Source: an uncultured Lachnospiraceae bacterium
Lineage (GTDB): Bacteria > Bacillota > Clostridia > Lachnospirales > Lachnospiraceae
Direction of reading: 5' to 3'
Length of the DNA: 54,802 bases
NCBI GenBank assembly: GCA_910577015.1
Contig: CAJTKU010000017.1
Span: 1 to 54,802, forward strand
Shown: piece after piece, positions 32,629 to 39,795 of the stretch
Layout of the letters: the number at the start of each line of letters is the position of its first letter
How positions within the stretch are numbered: the stretch's first letter is position 1
Position numbers and translations under genes: made by a program
Notes under the pieces: generated by a model
Told to the model about the DNA's origin: nothing
Databases searched by the model: none
Seen by the model: only the letters and a program-made list of their open reading frames with translations

Positions 32629-35420
32629 TACTTTTCCGGATTCCTTGTAAATTCTATATAGGAAAGCTCAATGCCCGGCCTTACATGGCACAGGTTCATC
32701 TCATACAGCCCTTTCCCCAGCTCCACCTTTGCCACACGCTGCGACATCCATCTGCCGAAGGTGCCGTTGGTCTGGATGTCCACAGCCTTCCTGCCGTTCA
32801 GATATATCTGGCTGAGCATCTGCGCCCTATCGCTCTGCGTAGACTTCAGGCTTACATTCACGTCATAAATGCCGTCGTTTTCCACCTTGAGGAAAATGCT
32901 TTCCTTATCCAGCCTGCCTCCGCTGATATCCACCTTTCCGATTGCCTGTACCGTCTTTGTCTCCTGACCTTCCTCTGCCATCGGCTCAAAAAACTCCGGT
33001 TTTACAGGCTTTATTTCCCTTCCGGCAGCGGGGGATGCAAGCAGGAAACGTAAAATATTCATGACGCATCTCTGTAACTCCCCGATAGTCAGCCTGCCTT
33101 CTGCAACAGCGCTTTCCGTATCATCTCCTATGGCATTTACTGCAGCGCCGTTATTGTTTACCACCATAAATAAATCGTTCTGGGAGCGGAGCATGGCTGC
33201 CGTATTCCTGACATCAGATTTTCCGGCATGGATGGCGTCGTTCATACTGGACCACCAGTCCGTCATAACAAGGCCGTCAAATCCCCATTCTTCCCTCAAA
33301 ATCGTGGTAGTCAAATCATAATGAGAGGCTGCCTGATAACTGTTAACCGGATTGTAAGAAGTCATCACCGCACGGCTGCCTCCTTCTTTTACTGCTATTT
33401 CATATCCTTTCAGATAGATTTCCCGAAGCGCCCGCTCCGAAATAACGGCTTCCACCGTACGCCTTGCCTTTTCCTGGCTGTTGCAGGCATAATGCTTCAT
33501 GGTACCCATCGTCCCTGCCCTGTCAAGCCCTCTCTCACAGGCAGCCGCAAACATACCTGTAACATACGGGTCTTCGGAAAAATATTCAAAATTCCTTCCG
33601 TTTAACGCATGTCTGTGGATGTTGATGCCGGGTCCCAGCAGCGTGTCAATGTTGTTTTGTACCAGTTCTTTTCCTTCCAGATAGAAAAGTTCCTCCATCA
33701 ACTCCGTGTTGAAGCTGCATGCAAGCAGGGTGCCGATGGGAAGCTGGGTGGCTTTCTCTCCTGTATCCATACGAAGCCCGGAAGGACCGTCCGCCGCACA
33801 GCCTGCCGGGATTCCCCGCTCCATCAGCTCCTCTGTGATTCCTCCGAAGGCAGCCGCCGTCCCCGGCGTCACCTTTGCACTGCACATTCCCTCACCGCGC
33901 ACAAGGACAGCCATTTCCGGTACAGACAGCTGTGCCGTAAACTCCTCCAGGGTAGCCCTCCCTGCTTTCACATCCTGAAACAGGATATCCTGCCTGTCTG
34001 TCGCAGGAAGCGGGGCAGGAAGATTTTCCATAATCCTTTTGCCCAAATCAAATGTGCGCTGCGGCACAGGCTCATAAGAAACACGGTAAGTACCGTCCTC
34101 CATCCTTTCCGGCTTTATCCTCTGAAAAGGCCTTACCGGTGACGCTGCCTCCTGCAAACGCTCCACCACCAGGGTTTCTTTTACCATAAAAGGCGCTTCG
34201 CCTGCCATAAGCGCTTCCTTTGTGCTGCGGCAGTCCTCCCCCACATGGAAACGGTATGCGCCCGCTTCCAGCACATAACAGGATTTGTAGCCTGTCACGC
34301 CGCCATCATCATAAGAAGCAAAGCTTTTTACCTTTGTTTCTATCATAAGGGTACAGGACTCGCCGGGCTGTAACTCCTTTGTCTTGGCAAATCCCGCAAG
34401 CGCCCTTTTCGGCTGTCCCAGCCTGCCCTGCGGCGCCTCCACATATACCTGCAACACTTCCTTGCCGGCATAGCTGCCCGTATTTGTAATTTCTGCTTCT
34501 ATCAGGATACTGCTGTCCTTTCCATCCCCTTTCTTCTCCACATTTTTGATATCCCATGCAAAGGTGGTATAGGAAAGTCCGAAACCGAAGGGAAACATGA
34601 CCTTTTCGGGACAGAAGGTTTCAAAATAACGATATCCTACATAAATATCTTCTTCATATATATTGCACAGCTTATCACCGTAATTGGCATGTGCCGGGTA
34701 ATCTTCTATTTTATAGGCAATCGTATCCGTCAGACGCCCGGACGGGGAAACTGCCCCGGCTAAGATATCGGCAGACGCATTTCCGCCTTCCTGTCCTCCC
34801 TGCCAAGTGTAAAGCAGGGCCTTGATGCTGCCGTGGCACCAGTCCGCAGTAATCCAATTCATGTCTATAATATTTGACACATTAAAAAGAATGGCAGTCT
34901 GTGAAAAATATTTGGTGACAAGGCAAATCATGTCTTCCTCTTCTTTTGTCAGCCTGTAGCTGCCCGGTTCGTCCGCGTTGTCCTGGTCTTCCCCGGCAGT
35001 CCTGCCGATAACAACGAACGCTTTATTGGAAACCTTGGCCGCTTCCATTACCAAATCGTCAGTCAGGGGCATTTCCGCCTGATGCCACGGCTCTGCCGCC
35101 CATCCGCCGCCTCCGTTGTCAAAAGGATGTTCTTTTATCCAGTTTTCATACACGCCTGCCAGACGCTCATTGAGATGCACATGCGGATAACTGCGCAGTC
35201 CGCCTAAAAGATTGGTGGCATACTCCACATTCACCGCTCCGCCCGAACCCGTGCCGCTCCTGTAATAATCTATCTGGCACCTGCCAAACAGCGCAATATT
35301 GTCCTCTTCCATAATGGGCAGCATATGATTTTCATTTTTTAATAATACCATTCCTTCTGCCGCTGCCTTCCTGCACAAAGGCGCCAGTTCCTTTAAGGGA
35401 ACACCGATTTTACTTTCCAT
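32628..35420 (-). CDS. Glycoside hydrolase family 3 beta-glucosidase, permuted domain order
   Basis: A 930-aa cytosolic GH3 enzyme with swapped domain order. The GH3 C-terminal domain comes first (residues about 15-235, EGMVLLKNENHMLP, SGTGSGGAVN). It is followed by a fibronectin-like domain (about 300-395), and the catalytic TIM-barrel domain is last (about 500-800). There KHYACN lies at 642-647 and the nucleophile Asp of VMTDWW near 721. Such permuted GH3 enzymes are known from Ruminococcus and Butyrivibrio. No signal peptide is seen. The operon GH3-lacI has a consensus promoter and a 32-bp palindromic operator. Confidence 0.93.
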   Translation of the reverse strand: MESKIGVPLKELAPLCRKAAAEGMVLLKNENHMLPIMEEDNIALFGRCQIDYYRSGTGSGGAVNVEYATNLLGGLRSYPHVHLNERLAGVYENWIKEHPFDNGGGGWAAEPWHQAEMPLTDDLVMEAAKVSNKAFVVIGRTAGEDQDNADEPGSYRLTKEEEDMICLVTKYFSQTAILFNVSNIIDMNWITADWCHGSIKALLYTWQGGQEGGNASADILAGAVSPSGRLTDTIAYKIEDYPAHANYGDKLCNIYEEDIYVGYRYFETFCPEKVMFPFGFGLSYTTFAWDIKNVEKKGDGKDSSILIEAEITNTGSYAGKEVLQVYVEAPQGRLGQPKRALAGFAKTKELQPGESCTLMIETKVKSFASYDDGGVTGYKSCYVLEAGAYRFHVGEDCRSTKEALMAGEAPFMVKETLVVERLQEAASPVRPFQRIKPERMEDGTYRVSYEPVPQRTFDLGKRIMENLPAPLPATDRQDILFQDVKAGRATLEEFTAQLSVPEMAVLVRGEGMCSAKVTPGTAAAFGGITEELMERGIPAGCAADGPSGLRMDTGEKATQLPIGTLLACSFNTELMEELFYLEGKELVQNNIDTLLGPGINIHRHALNGRNFEYFSEDPYVTGMFAAACERGLDRAGTMGTMKHYACNSQEKARRTVEAVISERALREIYLKGYEIAVKEGGSRAVMTSYNPVNSYQAASHYDLTTTILREEWGFDGLVMTDWWSSMNDAIHAGKSDVRNTAAMLRSQNDLFMVVNNNGAAVNAIGDDTESAVAEGRLTIGELQRCVMNILRFLLASPAAGREIKPVKPEFFEPMAEEGQETKTVQAIGKVDISGGRLDKESIFLKVENDGIYDVNVSLKSTQSDRAQMLSQIYLNGRKAVDIQTNGTFGRWMSQRVAKVELGKGLYEMNLCHVRPGIELSYIEFTRNPEK

Positions 35421-35463
35421 CCTCTTTACCTCGCATTCTGCCGTTTTGTAAAAAACCTTGATT

Positions 35464-35495
35464 TTACAACAATAAAAACGTTTTTATTGTTGTAA
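35464..35495. promoter_or_regulatory. 32-bp perfect palindromic LacI-type operator
   Basis: TTACAACAATAAAAAC (35464-35479) is the exact reverse complement of 35480-35495. The central AAACGTTT is typical of LacI-family sites. It overlaps the last base of the -10 and the transcription start of the GH3-lacI operon. Confidence 0.88.
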
Positions 35496-35523
35496 GTATA
35501 GCATATAAAAACAGTATTTGCAA
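35495..35523 (-). promoter_or_regulatory. Sigma-A promoter of the GH3-lacI operon
   Basis: Minus strand TTGCAA (35523-35518), 17-nt spacer, TATACT (35500-35495). The palindromic operator begins at the last base of the -10. Confidence 0.85.
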
Positions 35524-35541
35524 TTCTTTTGTTTCTTATAA

Positions 35542-35615
35542 AGATTCCGTATTTTGCACGGGCAGCAGCGGCGAGGTATTTGATTCCATAAAGGACCGTG
35601 TAAAATACGGAATCT
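35542..35615. repeat. Family A palindrome, copy A2
   Basis: Arms 35542-35561 and 35596-35615 pair over 20 positions with one mismatch (a G-U pair in RNA). The 34-nt loop contains TTTGATTCCATAAAGGA, a motif shared with copies at 42224-42308 and 52836-53094. It abuts the open end of a 5'-truncated frame. Confidence 0.85.
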
Positions 35616-35617
35616 AA

Positions 35618-35941
35618 AAACCAAAAATTGGTGCTCCCGATGATATAACTGCATATTTTTACGAACAGGGAATGCTTGCACTTGAAATAGAAGATAATTA
35701 TATTGATAAGAAAATTTCCTATGATGAATGTTATGCTTCGATTGACGTTGCATACCAAAAACTGAATGCTGAATACAAAAACATTTCGGATTCTTCCATT
35801 TCGGCTATAGAAAAAGCATCGGACCTTCTCGTTGTAAACACACTGCTGATTTTCAGGGACACTCTTGAATATGGTGATGCCGATGAAATCTTGGATGCAA
35901 GAAACAGACTTGCTTCTGCACTCGGTGCAGACGGCAGATAA
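35618..35941 (+). pseudogene. 5'-truncated hypothetical gene next to repeat A2
   Basis: The frame is open from 35618, directly after the repeat, and reads KIGAPDDITAYFYEQG before the first ATG at 35672, continuing for 89 codons (ending ASALGADGR). The segment before that ATG looks coding, and only a weak AGGGA that is too close precedes it. I therefore read this as the 3' part of a gene whose start was lost when the repeat arrived or by a deletion. The family is not recognised; it is helical and acidic. If the ATG is used, the product is 89 aa. Confidence 0.45.
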
Positions 35942-36078
35942 TTTTATCATTTTTTGAAAAACTTACCATAATATTTTTCTTTTGCCGGTCAATACTAACA
36001 TCAAGATAAGTGATAAAAACACACTTGCGCGGAAAACAGTCTCCGGTTACGGAAAAAAGCTGTAGCAAAAATCTCCGG

Positions 36079-36103
36079 GATAAGTGGTTATTATCCACTT
36101 ATC
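36079..36103. other. Perfect 9-bp stem-loop upstream of the spore protein gene
   Basis: GATAAGTGG (36079-36087) pairs with CCACTTATC (36095-36103) around a 7-nt loop, 60 nt upstream of the SASP start. It is followed by an A/T-mixed sequence without a U-run. It may end the preceding remnant's transcript or act in the SASP leader. No clear sigma-G promoter was recognised between 35942 and 36163. Confidence 0.5.
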
Positions 36104-36163
36104 TTGAAGATAGATTGCAGGCAAAGTCTTGTAAAATCAAAAATGTTATGGAGGTGAATAAGA

Positions 36164-36364
36164 ATGGGAAGCAACAAGTCTAATAGAGTAGAAGTTCCTG
36201 AAGCTAAGGCAGCTCTGGACCGTTTCAAAACTGAAGTTGCATCTGAACTTGGCGTAAACCTGAAGGAAGGTTACAATGGTGACTTAACTTCTAAGGAAGC
36301 TGGTTCTATCGGCGGCGAGATGGTTCGTAGGATGATTAAGAAGCAGGAAGAATCTATGAAATAA
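36164..36364 (+). CDS. Alpha/beta-type small acid-soluble spore protein
   Basis: A 66-aa SASP that saturates and protects spore DNA. It has the conserved blocks of the family: VPEAKAALDRFKTEVASELGV (with the GPR protease cleavage region TEVASE) and GYNGDLTSKEAGSIGGEMVRRMI. It is translated from ATGGAGGTGAATAAGA-ATG with a strong site. A strong intrinsic terminator follows. Expression in the forespore under sigma-G is expected from the family. Its presence shows that the organism has spore-forming ancestry or ability. Confidence 0.96.
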   Translation: MGSNKSNRVEVPEAKAALDRFKTEVASELGVNLKEGYNGDLTSKEAGSIGGEMVRRMIKKQEESMK

Positions 36365-36395
36365 GGTCATTTCAGTGAAATAATGATTTCCTGAA

Positions 36396-36434
36396 AAAAC
36401 GGTCATGGAACACTAGCGGTTCCATGGCCGTTTT
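36396..36434 (+). terminator. Intrinsic terminator after the SASP gene
   Basis: AAAACGGTCATGGAA (36396-36410) pairs with TTCCATGGCCGTTTT (36420-36434) with one mismatch and a 9-nt loop. The A- and T-tracts make it bidirectional, serving both the SASP gene and the convergent DJ-1 gene. Confidence 0.9.
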
Positions 36435-36438
36435 CCGT

Positions 36439-36987
36439 TTAACCGTAAATTATCGTTTTTGCCAGTTCGTCCGCCTTTTCTTTGCCGCAAAACCTTTCTA
36501 CGATGGCAAGGGCAAAGGGAATTGCCGTGCCCATTCCCCTGGAGGTGGTCACATGCCCCGAAACCTCCACCTGATTTTCACTTACTTTTGCGCCTGTAAG
36601 CTGGCTTTCAAACCCCGGATAGGAACAGGCATTCCTGCCCTCCAGATAACCCCGGTGCCCGAAGACGCTGGGAGCGGCGCAGATGGCGCTGATGCATTTG
36701 CCGGTTTTATAAAAAACATCCAGTTTCTGCATAAGCGGCTCACATGCCTCCAGATTTTTCGTCCCCGGCATTCCGCCCGGTAACACCAGCATATCCAGAC
36801 TTTCAAAATCCGCCTCTTCCAAAAGGACATCCGCTTTTACGCTTATCTCGTGGGAGCCTGTCACTTCCTTTTCCCCCATAATGGAAACCATATCCGTTTC
36901 AAGCCCTGCCCTCCTGCATATATCCACAACGGTAAGCGCTTCAATCTCCTCAAAACCCTGTGCTAAAAAAACTGCAATTTTACTCAT
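36439..36987 (-). CDS. DJ-1/PfpI family protein
   Basis: A 182-aa cytosolic protein of the DJ-1/ThiJ group. The nucleophile elbow is AICAAPSVFGHRG with the conserved Cys near residue 103; the acidic partner near residue 15 lies in GFEEIEALTVVD. A YajL/DJ-1-like role as deglycase or chaperone is suggested by the family but is debated. The frame opens at a GTG at 37008. The ATG at 36987 is preferred because AGGAGGG lies in between at good spacing. Confidence 0.93.
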   Translation of the reverse strand: MSKIAVFLAQGFEEIEALTVVDICRRAGLETDMVSIMGEKEVTGSHEISVKADVLLEEADFESLDMLVLPGGMPGTKNLEACEPLMQKLDVFYKTGKCISAICAAPSVFGHRGYLEGRNACSYPGFESQLTGAKVSENQVEVSGHVTTSRGMGTAIPFALAIVERFCGKEKADELAKTIIYG

Positions 36988-37093
36988 GACTAACCCTCCT
37001 GTTTCCACTTTTGATTCATAATTTTATCCAATATTTCGACTCTTGTCAATCGCAAATTGGAGCAAGCTGCTCAAATATATTTCTAAATAGCTT

Positions 37094-38290
37094 CTATATG
37101 TTTTCCCTAAGCCATTCTTCCACTATAACGCCGTCTCCTTTTTCCATAAAAGAATGTTCGCTGTCTTCTGCAACGGTAAGCAAACAGTCAAATCTGTCGG
37201 CAAAAGTCCGCATTACCGTTAATGATTGTAAATTGTCTTTTCCCCCAAAAAGAATACGGGTCGGAATGCCCCATTTCCGTATCGGATGTGTTTTCACATA
37301 TTGATAATAATCCCATGACAGAATATCAATGGGTGTTTCAACCTCTTTTTCCTGTGCAAGTCTTTCCTCTGGTACATCAAACCACTCCATCATTTGCCGG
37401 ATTAGATACTCCATATCTACAATCGGTGATTGAAAAAGACATTTTTTAAAATTCCCCGTCCGGTACGTATGTAAACAAAAATATGCCCCCAAACTGCATC
37501 CAAACAATGATACTTCCTTCCAGTTAGCAAATACATAATCTCCTGCTATGGCAAGGTCACGCATTCCGTTCCAGATATCACAATGCTCATTTTCACCGAT
37601 ACGTTCCCCATGTGAAGCTAAATCAAAGCTTACCGTCTGATATCCCTTTTCCGCCGCAATTTGGGCAAATGCTTCCGCCGACTCTTTTGAAGACATTTTT
37701 CCGTGTACAAACAAATATACTTTATCCGATTTTTCACCCCACACAATTGCAGGAATATTACAAATGTTTAACTTTTCAACCGGAATCAGGCTCCTCTGCA
37801 TCACCACCGCCGTATACCCGTCATTTTCCAGCCGAACGCCGGTAGGGCAAAATCGGTGCCTTTTCCAGAAGCCTTCGCTTTCCCGGTTTCCCTCTACATA
37901 TGCCAGACGCACAAAACGGAAGTCTTCCCTTTGCAGAAAATCAAGCAGACTCGAAATGATTTCCGTACCGACTCCCTTTTTCTGAACCTTCTTTTCCACC
38001 ATAAACCAGCCGATAAATGCCGTATCCCTGTCCGGATAACAGGTGATTAAATCAAGAAGGGCAATCAGCCGGTTTTCCAGATAAAAGCCCAGAAAAAATT
38101 TATCCTCCATGGTCTTACCGTCCGGCAGGGCAGTAAACACCTCCTTAATGTTTTCCGGGGTCGGCTGCATATTCATATAATGATAATAATCGGGATTACC
38201 AAGGCATAATGCCATAATATCCGGTATATCCTCCTCCTGAAACTGCCTGACCGTATACTTTTCGGAAATCCGCCCGATTTCTGTTTTCAT
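37094..38290 (-). CDS. GNAT acetyltransferase - alpha/beta hydrolase fusion protein
   Basis: A 398-aa protein with two enzymatic domains. Residues 10-165 are a GNAT domain with acetyl-CoA motif VEKKVQKKGVGTEIISSLLDF and a motif-B-like EGFWKRHRFCPTGV. Residues about 178-398 are an alpha/beta hydrolase with an oxyanion HGK near 196, nucleophile Ser266 in LFGCSLGAY, an Asp in FGGKDNL and His in EDSEHSFM. The frame opens at a TTG at 38338, but the ATG at 38290 follows AAAGGA. Combined acetylation and hydrolysis of one substrate, for example an antibiotic-like compound, is possible but not shown. Confidence 0.87.
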   Translation of the reverse strand: MKTEIGRISEKYTVRQFQEEDIPDIMALCLGNPDYYHYMNMQPTPENIKEVFTALPDGKTMEDKFFLGFYLENRLIALLDLITCYPDRDTAFIGWFMVEKKVQKKGVGTEIISSLLDFLQREDFRFVRLAYVEGNRESEGFWKRHRFCPTGVRLENDGYTAVVMQRSLIPVEKLNICNIPAIVWGEKSDKVYLFVHGKMSSKESAEAFAQIAAEKGYQTVSFDLASHGERIGENEHCDIWNGMRDLAIAGDYVFANWKEVSLFGCSLGAYFCLHTYRTGNFKKCLFQSPIVDMEYLIRQMMEWFDVPEERLAQEKEVETPIDILSWDYYQYVKTHPIRKWGIPTRILFGGKDNLQSLTVMRTFADRFDCLLTVAEDSEHSFMEKGDGVIVEEWLRENI

Positions 38291-38375
38291 TTCTTTCAAT
38301 CCTTTCCTCTCTTCTGCGCTTCTTTTGCGTACTGACAAGTTTGCGCCAAACTACACAGAAATAATTCTCCAACAT

Positions 38376-38840
38376 TTAACGTCCCGCTATACTTCTCCCC
38401 AGTACATAAACTCCAATCAGCATTTCAGCAATGGATACCCCTAAAAGAAGTCCGGCAAAGAAATCTTTTACAGCAGAACCGCCAAAAGTATGTGACAGCG
38501 CCTGTAAAGCAATTCCCATTACAATTAATAAAAATCCAAATAATAATTTTTTCTGTTTCTCTAATTCCTGCGTTCTCCTTAATAAATCCATAACCAGCTC
38601 ATCGTCATATGCACGTACGCTTTTTTCTTCCGCTTCTTCACCATCCATCAGTTCCGCGACGGTGATATCCAATTCTTCGCACAAGGGTTTTACAACTCCA
38701 TAATCCGGCATGCACTTACCTGTTTCCCATTTTGAAATCGTTTTGTTGGAAACTCCGAGTTTTTCCGCCAGTTGTTCCTGCGTCAGATTTTTTTCCCTTC
38801 TCTTTTTACAGATAAACTTTCCCGTAACCAATTGATTCAT
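38376..38840 (-). CDS. XRE-family regulator with C-terminal membrane hairpin
   Basis: A 154-aa protein. Residues 6-62 are an HTH_XRE domain (CKKRREKNLTQEQLAEKLGV, NKTISKWETG). A helical linker with ELEKQKK leads to two hydrophobic segments (about 100-118 and 126-147). It is similar in design to the protein at 22237 but without the zinc ribbon. The frame extends to 38885, but ATGGAGG-taaatcat-ATG fixes the start at 38840. Its promoter region contains one copy of a 27/28-bp direct repeat. Confidence 0.88.
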   Translation of the reverse strand: MNQLVTGKFICKKRREKNLTQEQLAEKLGVSNKTISKWETGKCMPDYGVVKPLCEELDITVAELMDGEEAEEKSVRAYDDELVMDLLRRTQELEKQKKLLFGFLLIVMGIALQALSHTFGGSAVKDFFAGLLLGVSIAEMLIGVYVLGRSIAGR

Positions 38841-38878
38841 ATGATTTACCTCCATTTCTATATGGAAGAATACCTTAC

Positions 38879-38906
38879 TTTCCACTGAAATAACATCCCC
38901 TGATTG
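38879..38906 (+). repeat. Direct repeat DR1 (28 bp)
   Basis: TTTCCACTGAAATAACATCC followed by CCTGATTG. The same sequence, shorter by one C, lies at 39675-39701 in the same orientation. The pair flanks the toxin-antitoxin locus. Confidence 0.85.
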
Positions 38907-39107
38907 GAGAATAAAGGTTAAAAAACCCGCTTATCAATTCCGCCCATCATTGCTGACTGCGCCGCTGTTATACTTTGATGACTTTTACCCCTCTTTACCC
39001 CATTTATCCCACCCAATTCGACATTCGACAAACGGGATTTGACAAAATCCCCTTGCTTTTATGCGGAATCCGGCATAAAATGATTTCAGCGGAACGCTCC
39101 CCAGCGT

Positions 39108-39136
39108 TTGACAGATGCAGGGGAATCTGCTACAAT
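39108..39136 (+). promoter_or_regulatory. Sigma-A promoter of the antitoxin RNA
   Basis: TTGACA (39108-39113), 17-nt spacer, TACAAT (39131-39136). Among the best consensus promoters in the window; there is no open reading frame of substance downstream on this strand. Confidence 0.85.
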
Positions 39137-39142
39137 GAAAAT

Positions 39143-39240
39143 ACAAAAGGGAATACTGCCGATAGACGGTCAGCCCAAGTTTAATTACCTAAAAAAGAAA
39201 GTAACCGTATCCTTGGCCGGGGCGGTTACTTTTTTGTGTT
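39143..39240 (+). ncRNA. Antisense antitoxin RNA of a type I toxin-antitoxin locus
   Basis: A predicted RNA of about 95 nt from the promoter at 39108 to the terminator at 39201-39235. Its last 50 nt are complementary to the 3' end of the convergent toxin mRNA, including the last few codons and the shared terminator stem. This 3'-overlap layout is that of txpA/RatA-like systems. Ends are inferred from promoter and terminator positions. Confidence 0.7.
39201..39229. terminator. Bidirectional terminator shared by toxin mRNA and antitoxin RNA
   Basis: GTAACCG (39201-39207) pairs with CGGTTAC (39223-39229). A U-run follows on the plus strand (TTTTTT, 39230-39235), and on the minus strand TTTCTTTTTT (39200-39191). 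Both convergent transcripts can end here. Confidence 0.88.
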
Positions 39241-39315
39241 TATGTATGCTATCAGAATCGACACGATGATTCCAAGAATCATCAGAACAACCGTCAGCAG
39301 TTCATAGTCACTCAT
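39226..39315 (-). CDS. Small hydrophobic type I toxin (holin-like toxin family)
   Basis: A 29-aa peptide, starting MSDYELLTVV, continuing through a single hydrophobic helix (LMILGIIVSILIAYI) and ending NTKK. This is the shape of TxpA/BsrG and the 'putative holin-like toxin' family: a short N-terminus with YE, one transmembrane helix and a basic tail. A perfect AAAGGAGGG lies 7 nt before the ATG. The mRNA should run from about 39411 to 39191, with a 95-nt leader. It should insert in the membrane if the antisense RNA fails. Too short for standard gene calling. Confidence 0.78.
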   Translation of the reverse strand: MSDYELLTVVLMILGIIVSILIAYINTKK

Positions 39316-39417
39316 AAGCAATCCCTCCTTTCCCGGTTTTACCCGTTGTCAGAGGGATAGTCCCTCTGCGAAGAAGGACTGACCGCCTATCCCATTATGG
39401 CAGTACCCCGTATGGAT

Positions 39418-39446
39418 ATATTATCAGAAAATGTCGGACGCTACAA
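39418..39446 (-). promoter_or_regulatory. Sigma-A promoter of the toxin mRNA
   Basis: Minus strand TTGTAG (39446-39441), 17-nt spacer, TAATAT (39423-39418). Start expected near 39411. Confidence 0.75.
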
Positions 39447-39674
39447 GCGGTTTTCCGACTTTTTTCTCTTGCAAACTCCCAAATTCAGAGGTAAGATTGC
39501 CGTCTGGAAAGCAAATACAGACAGGTAATAATAGTCTAAAAATAAAATCTCTTTTCCACAGATACCTGCATCCTCCACATCCGAAAATTCTTCTTTACTG
39601 ATTCCCATCGGATGATAAAATGATTGCTGAGGGTTGATTTTTCTATAAAAAAATTATATGAAAATATACCTGGA

Positions 39675-39701
39675 TTTCCACTGAAATAACATCCCTGATT
39701 G
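39675..39701 (+). repeat. Direct repeat DR2 (27 bp)
   Basis: Identical to DR1 (38879-38906) except for one fewer C. It lies about 95 nt before the unknown membrane protein gene. The rest of 39450-39795 is AT-rich and holds no gene that I can support. Confidence 0.85.
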
Positions 39702-39795
39702 AAAAAATTGCTTGCAATTTACCTACGAAGATAAGTATTATGTACTTAACTGCAAAACAGCATCGCAGGCGCAAACAGGAAAGCAGGGATAAAAA

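Noticed and set aside
38975..39184. Plus-strand 69-codon frame upstream of the toxin locus
   Set aside because: No ribosome binding site and no protein-like pattern; it overlaps the antitoxin RNA promoter.
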